Assembly: GCA_051000715.1 (NCBI GenBank)
Contig: JBPCOB010000038.1
Coordinates: 1-32,956 of the forward strand
Origin: JBPCOB01 sp051000715
GTDB lineage: Bacteria > Actinomycetota > Actinomycetes > JALYNC01
Direction of reading: 5' to 3'
Length of the DNA: 32,956 bases
Shown here one piece after another: positions 6,999 to 14,032 of this stretch; the stretch's first letter is position 1; each line of letters begins with the position of its first letter. The notes below the pieces were generated by a model, which saw nothing but the letters and a program-made list of their open reading frames with translations, was not told the origin of the DNA and searched no databases. The translations under genes were made by a program, and so were the position numbers.

Positions 6999-8132
6999 GT
7001 GACCACGACGGGTCCGAGGCGGTTCCGGGTTCAGCCCGTTACCGGCCGGCGCGGCCGCCGACGGCGGGTGCTCCAAGGGCTCGGCATGGTGCTGGCCGTT
7101 GTGCTCGTGTTGCCCGCCGTGTCGGTGGGCCGGGCGCTCGCCGCCCCCGGCACCGACACGACGTCGGCCAGGCTGGCGGAGTGGGCGCGCGACCACGGGT
7201 TCGACGGCGTCATCACCTGGCTGGAGGCGAAGACCTACCACGCACCGAAGGTCGGCGGGCTACCCCTGGCGACATCACCACTGCTGGCCGTGCCGAGGGG
7301 GCCGGTGTCCGCCCTGGCCGAAACGGCGCTGCCGCCACCGATCGTCCCGATCGCCGCGCCGGCGCTACCCGGCGAGGGCAGCTGGCGCGTGCTCGCATCG
7401 GTGCACGGCGTGCCGGCGCTCGCCGCCGCGTACCTGCGCCCGGACGCCATGCACACGTCCTACGTCTCGGCAGTGGTCTGGATCGACCCCCGGCTGGTGC
7501 GGGCCCAGTTGCATCCTGGCAGCCTCGACCCGGGCGGCAGCGGCTGGGCGCAGCCGAGCCGACTGCCGGCCGACCGCCGGGCCGGGCTCCTGGCGGCGTT
7601 CAACTCCGGCTTCCGGCTGCACTCCGCGCACGGCGGCTTCTACGAGGGGGGGCGCTACGGGGCACCGCTGCGGGCCGGGATCGCCTCGATGGTGTTCCGC
7701 CGCGACGGCACGTTGACGGTGGCGAAGTGGGGCCGCGACGCCCATCTCGGTGCCGACGTGGTGGCGGTGCGGCAGAACCTCGCGCTGCTGATCGACGGCG
7801 GCCACGTCGCCGCTGGGTTGGGCATCAACGCCGGAAACGCCTGGGGGGCGACGCTGGGCAACGCGAAGTACGTCTGGCGGTCAGGCATCGGCGTCCGGTC
7901 CGACGGCGGCGTGATCTACGTCGCGGGCAACCGGCTCACCGCTGGGTCGCTCGCCGAGCTCCTCCGGCGCGCCGGCTGCCTGCGGGCGATGGAGCTCGAC
8001 ATCAACCCGGAGTGGACGTCGTTCATCCGGTACACGCCGACGGAGCGCAACCTGCTCCCAGACATGCAGGGCAGCCCGCGCCGGTACGACACCACGTCGA
8101 GCCGCGACTTCGTCGCCCTCTACGCCCGATGA
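6999..8132 (+). CDS. Exported phosphodiester-glycosidase (NAGPA/DUF2233-like) family protein
   Basis: A 377-residue protein with a basic N terminus and a signal/anchor helix at about 26-48 (GLGMVLAVVLVLPAV, ending RALAAPG). The C-terminal half resembles the phosphodiester glycosidase family: FNSGFRLHSAHGGFY, GIASMVFRRDGT, LLIDGGHVAAGLG, GIGVRSDGGVIYVAGN and MELDINPEWTSF. Family members cleave sugar-1-phosphodiesters or carry related folds; the natural substrate here is unknown. The GTG at 6999 follows AGGAG (6989-6993). Its stop overlaps the ubiA-family ATG (ATGA), so the two are translationally coupled. A role in turning over a wall sugar phosphodiester is possible but inferred. Confidence 0.8.
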   Translation: MTTTGPRRFRVQPVTGRRGRRRRVLQGLGMVLAVVLVLPAVSVGRALAAPGTDTTSARLAEWARDHGFDGVITWLEAKTYHAPKVGGLPLATSPLLAVPRGPVSALAETALPPPIVPIAAPALPGEGSWRVLASVHGVPALAAAYLRPDAMHTSYVSAVVWIDPRLVRAQLHPGSLDPGGSGWAQPSRLPADRRAGLLAAFNSGFRLHSAHGGFYEGGRYGAPLRAGIASMVFRRDGTLTVAKWGRDAHLGADVVAVRQNLALLIDGGHVAAGLGINAGNAWGATLGNAKYVWRSGIGVRSDGGVIYVAGNRLTAGSLAELLRRAGCLRAMELDINPEWTSFIRYTPTERNLLPDMQGSPRRYDTTSSRDFVALYAR

Positions 8133-9061
8133 GCGTCCCGGCCCTCCGCCCGGCGGCGAAGCCCGCGCCGGAGCAACGCCCCGACCACCCGGGCACGGCC
8201 GGGGCGCTGCTGTCCGGGATGCGGCCGCGGCAGTGGACCAAGAGCCTGCTGGTGCTCGCCGCGCCGTTGGCCGGCGGCTCGCTGCTGAGCCCCGGCGTGG
8301 CCCTGGCCGTCACGCTGGCGGTCGCGTCATTCACCGCGGCAGCCTGCGCGGTGTACTTGGTCAACGACGTCCACGACGCCGAGCGCGACCGGCTCCATCC
8401 ACGAAAGTGTCTGCGACCCATTGCGGCCGGGCACCTGCGGCCGGCGACAGCCCAGCTCGCCGCGGCCGTGCTCGCCGGTACGGCCGTGGCCGCCCCGATC
8501 GTCCTGCGCCGGCCGGGGCTTGCCCTGGTGGTCGGCTTGTACCTCCTGCTCGCAGCGGCGTACGGGCGTGGGCTCAAGCACGTACCGGGCGTCGAGATCG
8601 CCATTGTGGCGGCCGGCTTCCTGCTCCGCGCGGTCGGCGGAGCGGTCGCCACCGGGGTGCCGCCGTCCCGCTGGTTCCTCCTTGTCTGTACCTCCGGCGC
8701 GCTCGTGGCGGCGTTCGGCAAGCGGTGCGCGGAGCTGCGCCAGCTCGGCGTGCTCGCCGTCCGCAGCCGGCCGGTGCTGGCGCACTACACAGCCCGGTGG
8801 CTCGTCGCCGGGCGTCGACTGGCGAGCATTGTCACCGCGGGCGCGTACCTTGCGTGGGCGGCCACCCGCGGCGGCGACGTACAGCGGGGCCTGGCGATGC
8901 TCTCAGCACTGCCATTCGCCGCGGCGCTCGTGGGCTACGCGCGGTGCAACGAGCGTGGGCTGGGCGAGTCGCCCGAGGACCTCTTGCTGAGCGACCGGCC
9001 CATGCAGCTGCTCGCCGCTGGGTGGCTCCTCGTGTACACCGCCGCTGTCATCGCGAGCTGA
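8129..9061 (+). CDS. ubiA: Decaprenyl-phosphate phosphoribosyltransferase (UbiA family)
   Basis: A 310-residue polytopic prenyltransferase, close in length to the mycobacterial enzyme (Rv3806c, about 302). That enzyme joins decaprenyl phosphate and phosphoribosyl pyrophosphate to give decaprenylphosphoryl-5-phosphoribose, the first committed step toward decaprenylphosphoryl-arabinose. The first Asp-rich motif is NDVHDAERDRLHPRK, followed by RPIAAG. The second region is YGRGLKHVPGVEI, then FLLRAVGGAVATG. About nine hydrophobic segments are visible. The ATG at 8129 overlaps the previous stop (ATGA); a longer frame runs upstream in GC-rich DNA but lacks UbiA features. Together with dprE1 and dprE2 this gives the pathway except the 5-phosphate phosphatase, which I do not see here. 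Confidence 0.9.
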   Translation: MSVPALRPAAKPAPEQRPDHPGTAGALLSGMRPRQWTKSLLVLAAPLAGGSLLSPGVALAVTLAVASFTAAACAVYLVNDVHDAERDRLHPRKCLRPIAAGHLRPATAQLAAAVLAGTAVAAPIVLRRPGLALVVGLYLLLAAAYGRGLKHVPGVEIAIVAAGFLLRAVGGAVATGVPPSRWFLLVCTSGALVAAFGKRCAELRQLGVLAVRSRPVLAHYTARWLVAGRRLASIVTAGAYLAWAATRGGDVQRGLAMLSALPFAAALVGYARCNERGLGESPEDLLLSDRPMQLLAAGWLLVYTAAVIAS

Positions 9062-9101
9062 CTGCGTAGGCGATGCTGAGTGGACGTTGCCGCTCTGGCG
9101 C

Positions 9102-9986
9102 TCACCGCGGCGCGGCCGGCCGGGAAGCCGCGAGCAGCTCGGACACCGTGACGAACTCGTAGCCCCGGTCCCAGGCCGCCCGGATGAGTGCCGGCAGCGC
9201 CGCGACGTCCTTGCGCCGACTCGGGTTGCCGGTGTCGTGGGCGAGGATGACCGAGCCCGGCTCGAGGTGCGCCGCCAGATAGGCCGCGTTGCCCGGCGCG
9301 TCGTAGAGGTCCTCGTGGAACTGGAGTGACCAGCCCACCACGTCGTAGCCCAGCTCACCGGCGGCCCGTAGCGCATCGCCGGAGACGTTCCGTACGGCGG
9401 CCGCAGGAGCCGCGGCTCCCGGCCGGACAACCCGGTCAGCAGCTCATGGGTCCGGTGCAGCTCGGCCCGCACCTCAGCCGGGGAGCGCCGCGGCAGGTCG
9501 GCGTGGGTGAACGTGTGGTTGCCCAGCTCGTGGTGGTCGGCCAGTTCCCGGCGGACCAGATCCTGGTGGGCGAGCAGCCGACGGCCGACCAGGTTGAACG
9601 TGGCCCGTACGCCGTAGCGGCGCAGCACGTCCAGCGCGGCGACCGTGTAGTCCGGCATCGGACCGTCGTCAAAGGTGAGGGCGACCTTCCGGGCGCTCGT
9701 CGCGGCCTGCCACAAGCACCCGGGTTTCCCGCAGCCGGTCGTCCGGGAAGTGCGGGCTCGTCTCCGCGCTGGGGCTGGCGGCCGACGCCGGCACGTCCTC
9801 TGCAGCCGCGCCAGCGAGCGCCGCGCTGGCGAGAACTACGCCGCGCAGAACGGCACGCCGGCTGGGGCGACCTCGGCCTGACCGCTCGGGCTCGTCCCCG
9901 GGCGTCTCACAGTAGAGCGGCTCGATCCGGTGATCAATCCCCTGTCCCGACTGGCGTGAGGCCCAGTCAGTGATATTCAGTGCCAT
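9102..9986 (-). pseudogene. Polysaccharide deacetylase (NodB family), broken by two frame changes
   Basis: Three frames together make one deacetylase. N-terminal frame: a Tat-like signal (RPSRRAVLRGVVLASAALAG). Middle frame (from about 9760 down to 9393): KVALTFDDGP, NHTFTH and RPPYG. C-terminal frame (from about 9390): YDVVGWSLQFHEDLYDAPG, VILAHDTG and an intact end. The first junction lies between about 9715 and 9830. The second is at about 9387-9393, where one extra base after TACGG would restore YGNVSGDALRAAGELGYDVVGW. All catalytic motifs survive, so inactivation is recent or the breaks are sequence errors. The possible start ATG at 9986 abuts the divergent ATG at 9987 in a CATATG. Confidence 0.8.
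9951..9979 (+). promoter_or_regulatory. Possible leaderless promoter for the membrane protein at 9987
   Basis: CTGGCG (9951-9956), a 17-nt spacer and TATTCA (9974-9979) lie 7 nt before the ATG at 9987. There is no Shine-Dalgarno. The site lies inside the N-terminal region of the broken divergent deacetylase gene. Confidence 0.3.
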
Positions 9987-11585
9987 ATGCCCCACTCAGC
10001 GGCCCCGGCACCCCCGGCGGGCACGCAGCCGCCGACCATGGCGGTTGCGGCAGTGGTCGGAGTGCTGCTCCTGGTCTACCTGTTGCACGCACCGCCGACT
10101 CTTGACTTGGCCGCCCAGGTCGCGCGGGCGACGCTGTTTCACGATCACGGCGTGCACATCTGGTGGCCCGGGTGGTTCGCCGGCACCAACCTTCCCGGTT
10201 ACAGCGTCCTGGCGCCGCTGCTTATGGCTGTGACAGGGGTGCCGCTCGCTGGTGCCCTGGCCACGCTGGCCGCCAGTGCAAGTGGGGCACCCCTCTTCGG
10301 CACGGCCCGGCGCCCCAGGCTGGCGATTGCAGCCTTTGTCGCCGTGCTGCTGGCCGACCTCCTTGCCGGCCGGGTGACCTTCGTCATCGGCTCCGCATTC
10401 GCACTCTTGGCCCTACGGGCTGTGCAACGGCGAAGTCGGTGGGCCGTGATTGTGCCGAGCATCGCAGCGACGCTGAGCAGCCCGCTGGCCGGCCTCTTCC
10501 TAGGCTTGCTGGTGCTCGCGGTCGCCATGACGGACGCCTCCCGCCGTCGGGTCGCCGTCCTCGCGGCCGCCACCGCGGCGGTGACCGTAGCCATCACGGC
10601 CGCCTTGTTTCCGTCGACCGCCGTCATGCCGTTCGGCCGCAGCAACCTGTGGATGTCGCTGATCGCCTGTCTGGTTCTGCTGGCGACGGTGCCGATCCGA
10701 CTGGTTCGCGGCGCCGCCTGCTTGTTCGCGATGTCGGTTGTGGCGATCTACAACGTCCCCTCCGCCATCGGCAGCAACATCTCGCGGCTGGCCATGCTCT
10801 TCGCCCTCCCGGTACTCGTCGGCTGGGCCACAGTGCCGCGTCGGACGATGATCGTCGGCCTGGTTCCACTGATCGTCTGGCCGACGCTTGACCTGACTGG
10901 TCAGCTGACGAGGGCTGACGACACGTCGAGTTCGCAAAGTTACTATTTGCCCTTGTTGACCAAGCTCGATCAACTGCAGAAACAGGCGCAGGCCTCCGGG
11001 CGGCCGGGACGAGTTGAGATCGTCGATCCACGGACGCACTGGGCCTCGGTCTATATCGCTGCGAAGGTGCCGCTCGCGCGCGGGTGGGAGCGTCAGCTCG
11101 ACGTTGCTGGCAATCGACTTTTCTACAGCGGCACACTGACCGCGGAGAGCTATCACGCGTGGCTGCGGCAACTCGCTGTTCGCTGGGTAGCCCTACCGGA
11201 TGCTCCACTGGATTACGCCGCCGTGGCGGAGGGGCGGCTGGTCGACGGGAAGTTGCCGTACCTGGCACCGGTCTGGTCCGGGCCGCATTGGCGCCTGTAC
11301 GCCGTCAAGGACCCGCAACCTGTCGTCCGGGGCGCGGTGAGCTCGATCGCTCTGTATCCGACCGGCATCGAGTTTCGGGCCCGGTCTGCGGGAGTGGTGC
11401 GGGTGGCCGTGAGATACACGACGTATCTGCGGGTCCGCGAGGTTGGTGGCGGCCGCGAACGCATCGGTTGCGTCGAACCGGACGGGCAATGGAGTGCGGT
11501 CGATGTGCCGTCGGGAGGCACCTACCGGATAGACGCCCCCTTCTCGTTGACCGGCGCCATGCGCTGGGATGGCGAGAGCTGCTGA
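9987..11585 (+). CDS. Polytopic membrane protein, possible GT-C glycosyltransferase
   Basis: A 532-residue protein with about nine or ten hydrophobic helices in residues 18-310 (AVAAVVGVLLLVYLL, VSALAPLLMAVTG-type segments, LFALPVLVGW) and a soluble C-terminal part of about 210 residues. The first long loop has an acidic residue soon after TM1 (TLDLAAQVAR) and an aromatic patch HIWWPGWFAG. This layout (acidic motif in the first outer loop, many helices, C-terminal globular domain) is that of GT-C transferases, which use polyprenyl-phosphate sugars. The nearby DPA genes make an arabinosyl or other polyprenyl-sugar transferase plausible, but no family signature is decisive. An alternative start is the ATG at 10038. 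Confidence 0.6.
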   Translation: MPHSAAPAPPAGTQPPTMAVAAVVGVLLLVYLLHAPPTLDLAAQVARATLFHDHGVHIWWPGWFAGTNLPGYSVLAPLLMAVTGVPLAGALATLAASASGAPLFGTARRPRLAIAAFVAVLLADLLAGRVTFVIGSAFALLALRAVQRRSRWAVIVPSIAATLSSPLAGLFLGLLVLAVAMTDASRRRVAVLAAATAAVTVAITAALFPSTAVMPFGRSNLWMSLIACLVLLATVPIRLVRGAACLFAMSVVAIYNVPSAIGSNISRLAMLFALPVLVGWATVPRRTMIVGLVPLIVWPTLDLTGQLTRADDTSSSQSYYLPLLTKLDQLQKQAQASGRPGRVEIVDPRTHWASVYIAAKVPLARGWERQLDVAGNRLFYSGTLTAESYHAWLRQLAVRWVALPDAPLDYAAVAEGRLVDGKLPYLAPVWSGPHWRLYAVKDPQPVVRGAVSSIALYPTGIEFRARSAGVVRVAVRYTTYLRVREVGGGRERIGCVEPDGQWSAVDVPSGGTYRIDAPFSLTGAMRWDGESC

Positions 11586-11658
11586 GGTCCAACAGGACGT
11601 TTGGGGTCACGCCCACCCGGCCGGAAACGTCGACCACCAGTTCGAGGGCGTCGAGTAA
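11569..11658 (+). pseudogene. Remnant or mini-ORF repeating the C-terminal tail of the small secreted protein
   Basis: A 29-codon frame from ATG 11569 ends GHAHPAGNVDHQFEGVE, matching the tail of the protein at 917-1327 in 15 of 17 residues. The DNA match covers about 61 nt (11604-11663 against 1273-1333) with about 7 mismatches and includes the stop. Upstream codons show no signal peptide, the frame begins inside the end of the preceding gene and no ribosome site is visible. It is most likely the 3' end of a lost paralogue, followed by its own terminator hairpin. Confidence 0.6.
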
Positions 11659-11678
11659 CGCCTCGATCCGCTGTCGCA

Positions 11679-11718
11679 GAGAAGCAAGCCGGTGGCGTGC
11701 GCCCCCGGCTTGCTTCTC
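11679..11718 (+). terminator. Strong terminator hairpin
   Basis: A perfect 14-bp stem (11679-11692 GAGAAGCAAGCCGG with 11705-11718) encloses a 12-nt loop, 20 nt after the stop of the tail remnant. It separates the membrane protein gene from the carboxypeptidase. Its right arm overlaps the -35 region of the next gene. Confidence 0.8.
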
Positions 11719-11735
11719 CCTTGGGCACCTAAAGT
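11709..11735 (+). promoter_or_regulatory. Possible leaderless promoter of the M15 carboxypeptidase
   Basis: TAAAGT (11730-11735) stands 7 nt before the GTG at 11743, with CTTGCT (11709-11714) as a poor -35 at short spacing. There is no Shine-Dalgarno, so a leaderless start would explain the gene's translation. Confidence 0.4.
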
Positions 11736-11742
11736 TGGTGCT

Positions 11743-12930
11743 GTGGTGATCACGCGACAAGGTCGGCGTGTCCGCGCGACGGCGGTGCTGCTGTCCGCCG
11801 GCCTGCTCCTCTACAGCGGGGAGTGGTGGGCTAACGAGCGGGCCGAGCTGGCGGCAAGCTCTGGCTTCGGCGGCACCAGGGAGAAGGCGGCGTCTCCGGC
11901 GACGGCACCGGACCGCACGTTCGCCGGGCGGCTGTTGGTATACGTCTCGCACGGCTTCATGCCGTCCACGATCGCGAAACTGCAGGCTGCCGTCCGCGGA
12001 CCGATGACCGGCGTCTACGGCGGCGAGGTGTACGTCGCGAGTGCCGTCGCCGGCTATCCGCTGGTACCTGTGCAGGCTTTCAGCACCGACCCGATGGATT
12101 ACGCCGCGGCGGCGGGCCGGCCGGACTTGGCCCGACAGTTGGCCGCCGGACTCGTGTTCTCGCGCTCCGGGGCACGGCTGCGCCAGGTGACAACCGGCGA
12201 CACGGTGCGGTTGGCCGATGGCCGGGTCCTGCCGGTCGCCGGGGTTGTCGACGATCACCTGCTGGGAGGCTATGAGATGGCCGGTGGCCCACGGGTCCTC
12301 CGCGAGCTGTCCGACCGGCCGGCGTCGTACCTGCTCCTGGCCGACGGTGGCGATCCGCGGCGCACGGCCGAGGTGGTCCGGCAGGCGCTCCCCGACCGGC
12401 GGGTCCGGGTCAAGCGCAACGGCGACAACGGCTTCATGAGCTCGATTGACACCGTTCTCACCCAGGCGCAGGTCAAGTTGCGGTTCGGGGAGTTCTCGAT
12501 GAGAGTCGACCCCGGCAGCGACGGAGCACTCCTGCCGGATCCGGTGTGGAGTGCGCGGTGGATCGTCACCACCCATGTTCCACAGCTGGGCGAGGTGAAG
12601 TGCAACAGGGCGATCGTGGGTGACCTCACCGCGGCCATGCGGGAAGTGACCGCGCGCGGGCTGGGGTGGACCGTGCACAGTGCGGACTTCACCCGGCAGG
12701 GCGGTTGTTACAACCCGCGCCTGGCACGGGTGTCGAAGGGCGTGTCGCTCTCGGCCCACAGCTGGGGGATCGCGGTGGACATCAACGTCGATGCCAACCC
12801 CTTGGGGGCGACCCCGAGGCAGGATCCCCGGCTGGTTGCGATCATGGCTGCACACGGCTTCTCCTGGGGCGGCCGGTGGCTCCGCCGCGACGGAGCGCAC
12901 TTCGAATGGGTGGGCTCCCCGCAGGGCTGA
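11743..12930 (+). CDS. Membrane-anchored M15-family D-Ala-D-Ala carboxypeptidase-like protein
   Basis: A 395-residue protein. It has one N-terminal helix (about 11-27, ATAVLLSAGLLLYSG) and an extracytoplasmic middle domain (about 65-270). Part of that domain (FSRSGARL, VTTGDTVRLADGRVLPVAGVVDD) recalls the periplasmic core fold of FtsX/MacB proteins. The C-terminal M15 zinc peptidase domain has SLSAHSWGIAVDIN, with zinc ligands His339 and Asp346, and GAHFEW, with His386. M15 enzymes trim stem peptides of peptidoglycan or cleave D-Ala-D-Ala ends. GTG 11743 (or the next GTG, 11746) is chosen because earlier starts fall in the terminator. The gene is convergent with the broken M14 gene. Confidence 0.88.
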   Translation: MVITRQGRRVRATAVLLSAGLLLYSGEWWANERAELAASSGFGGTREKAASPATAPDRTFAGRLLVYVSHGFMPSTIAKLQAAVRGPMTGVYGGEVYVASAVAGYPLVPVQAFSTDPMDYAAAAGRPDLARQLAAGLVFSRSGARLRQVTTGDTVRLADGRVLPVAGVVDDHLLGGYEMAGGPRVLRELSDRPASYLLLADGGDPRRTAEVVRQALPDRRVRVKRNGDNGFMSSIDTVLTQAQVKLRFGEFSMRVDPGSDGALLPDPVWSARWIVTTHVPQLGEVKCNRAIVGDLTAAMREVTARGLGWTVHSADFTRQGGCYNPRLARVSKGVSLSAHSWGIAVDINVDANPLGATPRQDPRLVAIMAAHGFSWGGRWLRRDGAHFEWVGSPQG

Positions 12931-12950
12931 TACGTCCGCCCGCGGAGCAG

Positions 12951-12972
12951 GCGCCCGGAGCAACCGGGGCGC
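12951..12972 (+). terminator. Weak terminator-like hairpin
   Basis: GCGCCCGG (12951-12958) pairs with CCGGGGCGC (12964-12972) with one bulged G around a 5-nt loop, 20 nt past the carboxypeptidase stop and in the convergent gap with the M14 gene. Confidence 0.35.
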
Positions 12973-13015
12973 TACCGGGATGGACCGCTACCGGGACCGG
13001 GCGGCGCTACCGGGA
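12970..13015. repeat. Three short direct repeats
   Basis: CGCTACCGGGA occurs exactly at 12970-12980, 12986-12996 and 13005-13015, spaced 16 and 19 nt. The last copy covers the TAG stop of the minus-strand M14 gene. No function is evident. Confidence 0.6.
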
Positions 13016-13898
13016 CGGCAGGCGAATCGATAGCTCGTCGACGGCGGTCGCTAGTCGCCCGGCGGTGGCTGCGGGCGTCGGCCGGGGCAGCTCGACGACA
13101 AAGGCCGTGGAGCCGCGCTGCGCGTGGTTCTGCCAGCTTGCGGCACTGCCCGGGTAACGCGTCAATCGGCGGAATCTCATTCCGGCGAGCGCTGCGAACC
13201 TGCGTTCCACGTTCTGGGCTCCGCCGGAGTCGTCGACGACGTTCAGGGGCTGGTGGAACCAGATCGTGACGTCAGGACGCACCATCTCAATCAGGCCGGC
13301 TGCCGCCCGGGCCTCCGGCTCGGACAACGGCTGCGGCCCGGAGTACTGTTGATCACCAGGCAGCCCCAGCGGTGCCCAGGCGTAGGGAAAGTTGCGGTTG
13401 AGGTCGACGTGGTCGGCGTTTTGCCGGGTGTGCAGCCGGAACCCGTCAGGGGTTGAGGTCGTCGACGACCCAAATCTGCACGCCAGCCGGTGCCGGTTGC
13501 ACGTCGAGCGCCCGGGCAATGGTGATAGCGGCACCCTCGTCGCCATGAATGCACCCGACGACAAGCAGATGCGCGGGCGCCGCAGCGCCGTGGACATCGA
13601 CGACGAGTGGTACGCCGAGGACTGAACGACCGAAGAGCACTCTTCGACGTACCAGCGGAGCGGAGCCCCTGCTCCCTGTTGCGGTGCTCGACAGCACCGG
13701 GGCCGGCGGCACGATGGCGCCCGGTGCCCGGGCCGCCGGGCCACGGTGCCCGCTCATGGCCGTACCACCGGCGTGGCTCTGGCCGCTGCAGGCAGCCGAA
13801 CCGGCGGTGACCACGGCAACCAGGCTTACCGCGAACCGCGCGATCACGACCCGGCGGCCTCGGGCACGGGTGTCCGACCGCGCCCCACTGTCGCTCAT
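13007..13898 (-). pseudogene. M14-family zinc peptidase (MpaA-like amidase), one frame change
   Basis: Two frames join into one M14 peptidase. The first, from ATG 13898, has a hydrophobic export segment (VVIARFAVSLVAVVTAGSAAC) and VVGCIHGDEGAA (zinc His and Glu), and ends at a stop just after WVVDDLNP. The second continues with DGFRLHTRQNADHVDLNRNFP, YSGPQPLSEPEA, WFHQPLN (third zinc ligand) and AFVVELPR (catalytic Glu). Removing one C from the CCCC run at about 13446-13449 restores DLNPDGFRLH exactly. Family members such as MpaA cleave the gamma-D-Glu-meso-diaminopimelate bond of wall peptides. Since every catalytic residue is kept, this may be a sequencing error or a very recent mutation. 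The next gene is divergent. Confidence 0.82.
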
Positions 13899-13902
13899 CG
13901 TC

Positions 13903-13961
13903 GGGACGCTAGGCCGACCACGGTAAGCGGCACCGCCGACCCGGGTTAGCGTCCCGCTTAC
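13903..13961. promoter_or_regulatory. Interlocked inverted repeats in a divergent promoter region
   Basis: GGGACGCTA (13903-13911) is inverted at 13947-13955, and GTAAGCGG (13923-13930) is inverted at 13954-13961. Both pairs are perfect and the right arms share two bases, so only one pairing can form at a time. The region separates the M14 gene from the histidine kinase at 14033. It could be an operator or alternative leader structures. Confidence 0.4.
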
Positions 13962-13977
13962 GTTCGCCTGTCCATGC

Positions 13978-14006
13978 TTGGCGACCGCTGGACAATCTAA
14001 TAGGGC
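13978..14006 (+). promoter_or_regulatory. Possible promoter of the histidine kinase at 14033
   Basis: TTGGCG (13978-13983), a 17-nt spacer and TAGGGC (14001-14006) resemble the housekeeping consensus. Transcription would begin about 20 nt before the ATG, leaving room for the GGGGGAG ribosome site at 14018-14025. Confidence 0.35.
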
Positions 14007-14032
14007 CGGCTTGAGTGCGGGGGAGTGGTTCG

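Noticed and set aside
7181..8128. Long in-frame extension upstream of the UbiA-family gene
   Set aside because: It lies wholly inside the glycosidase gene in another frame and reads as Arg-rich nonsense. The ATGA-coupled start at 8129 fits the family.
11305..12963. 552-codon minus-strand frame opposite the M15 carboxypeptidase
   Set aside because: It crosses a strong terminator and two real genes, and its translation is low-complexity without motifs. The plus-strand M15 gene has zinc-binding residues.
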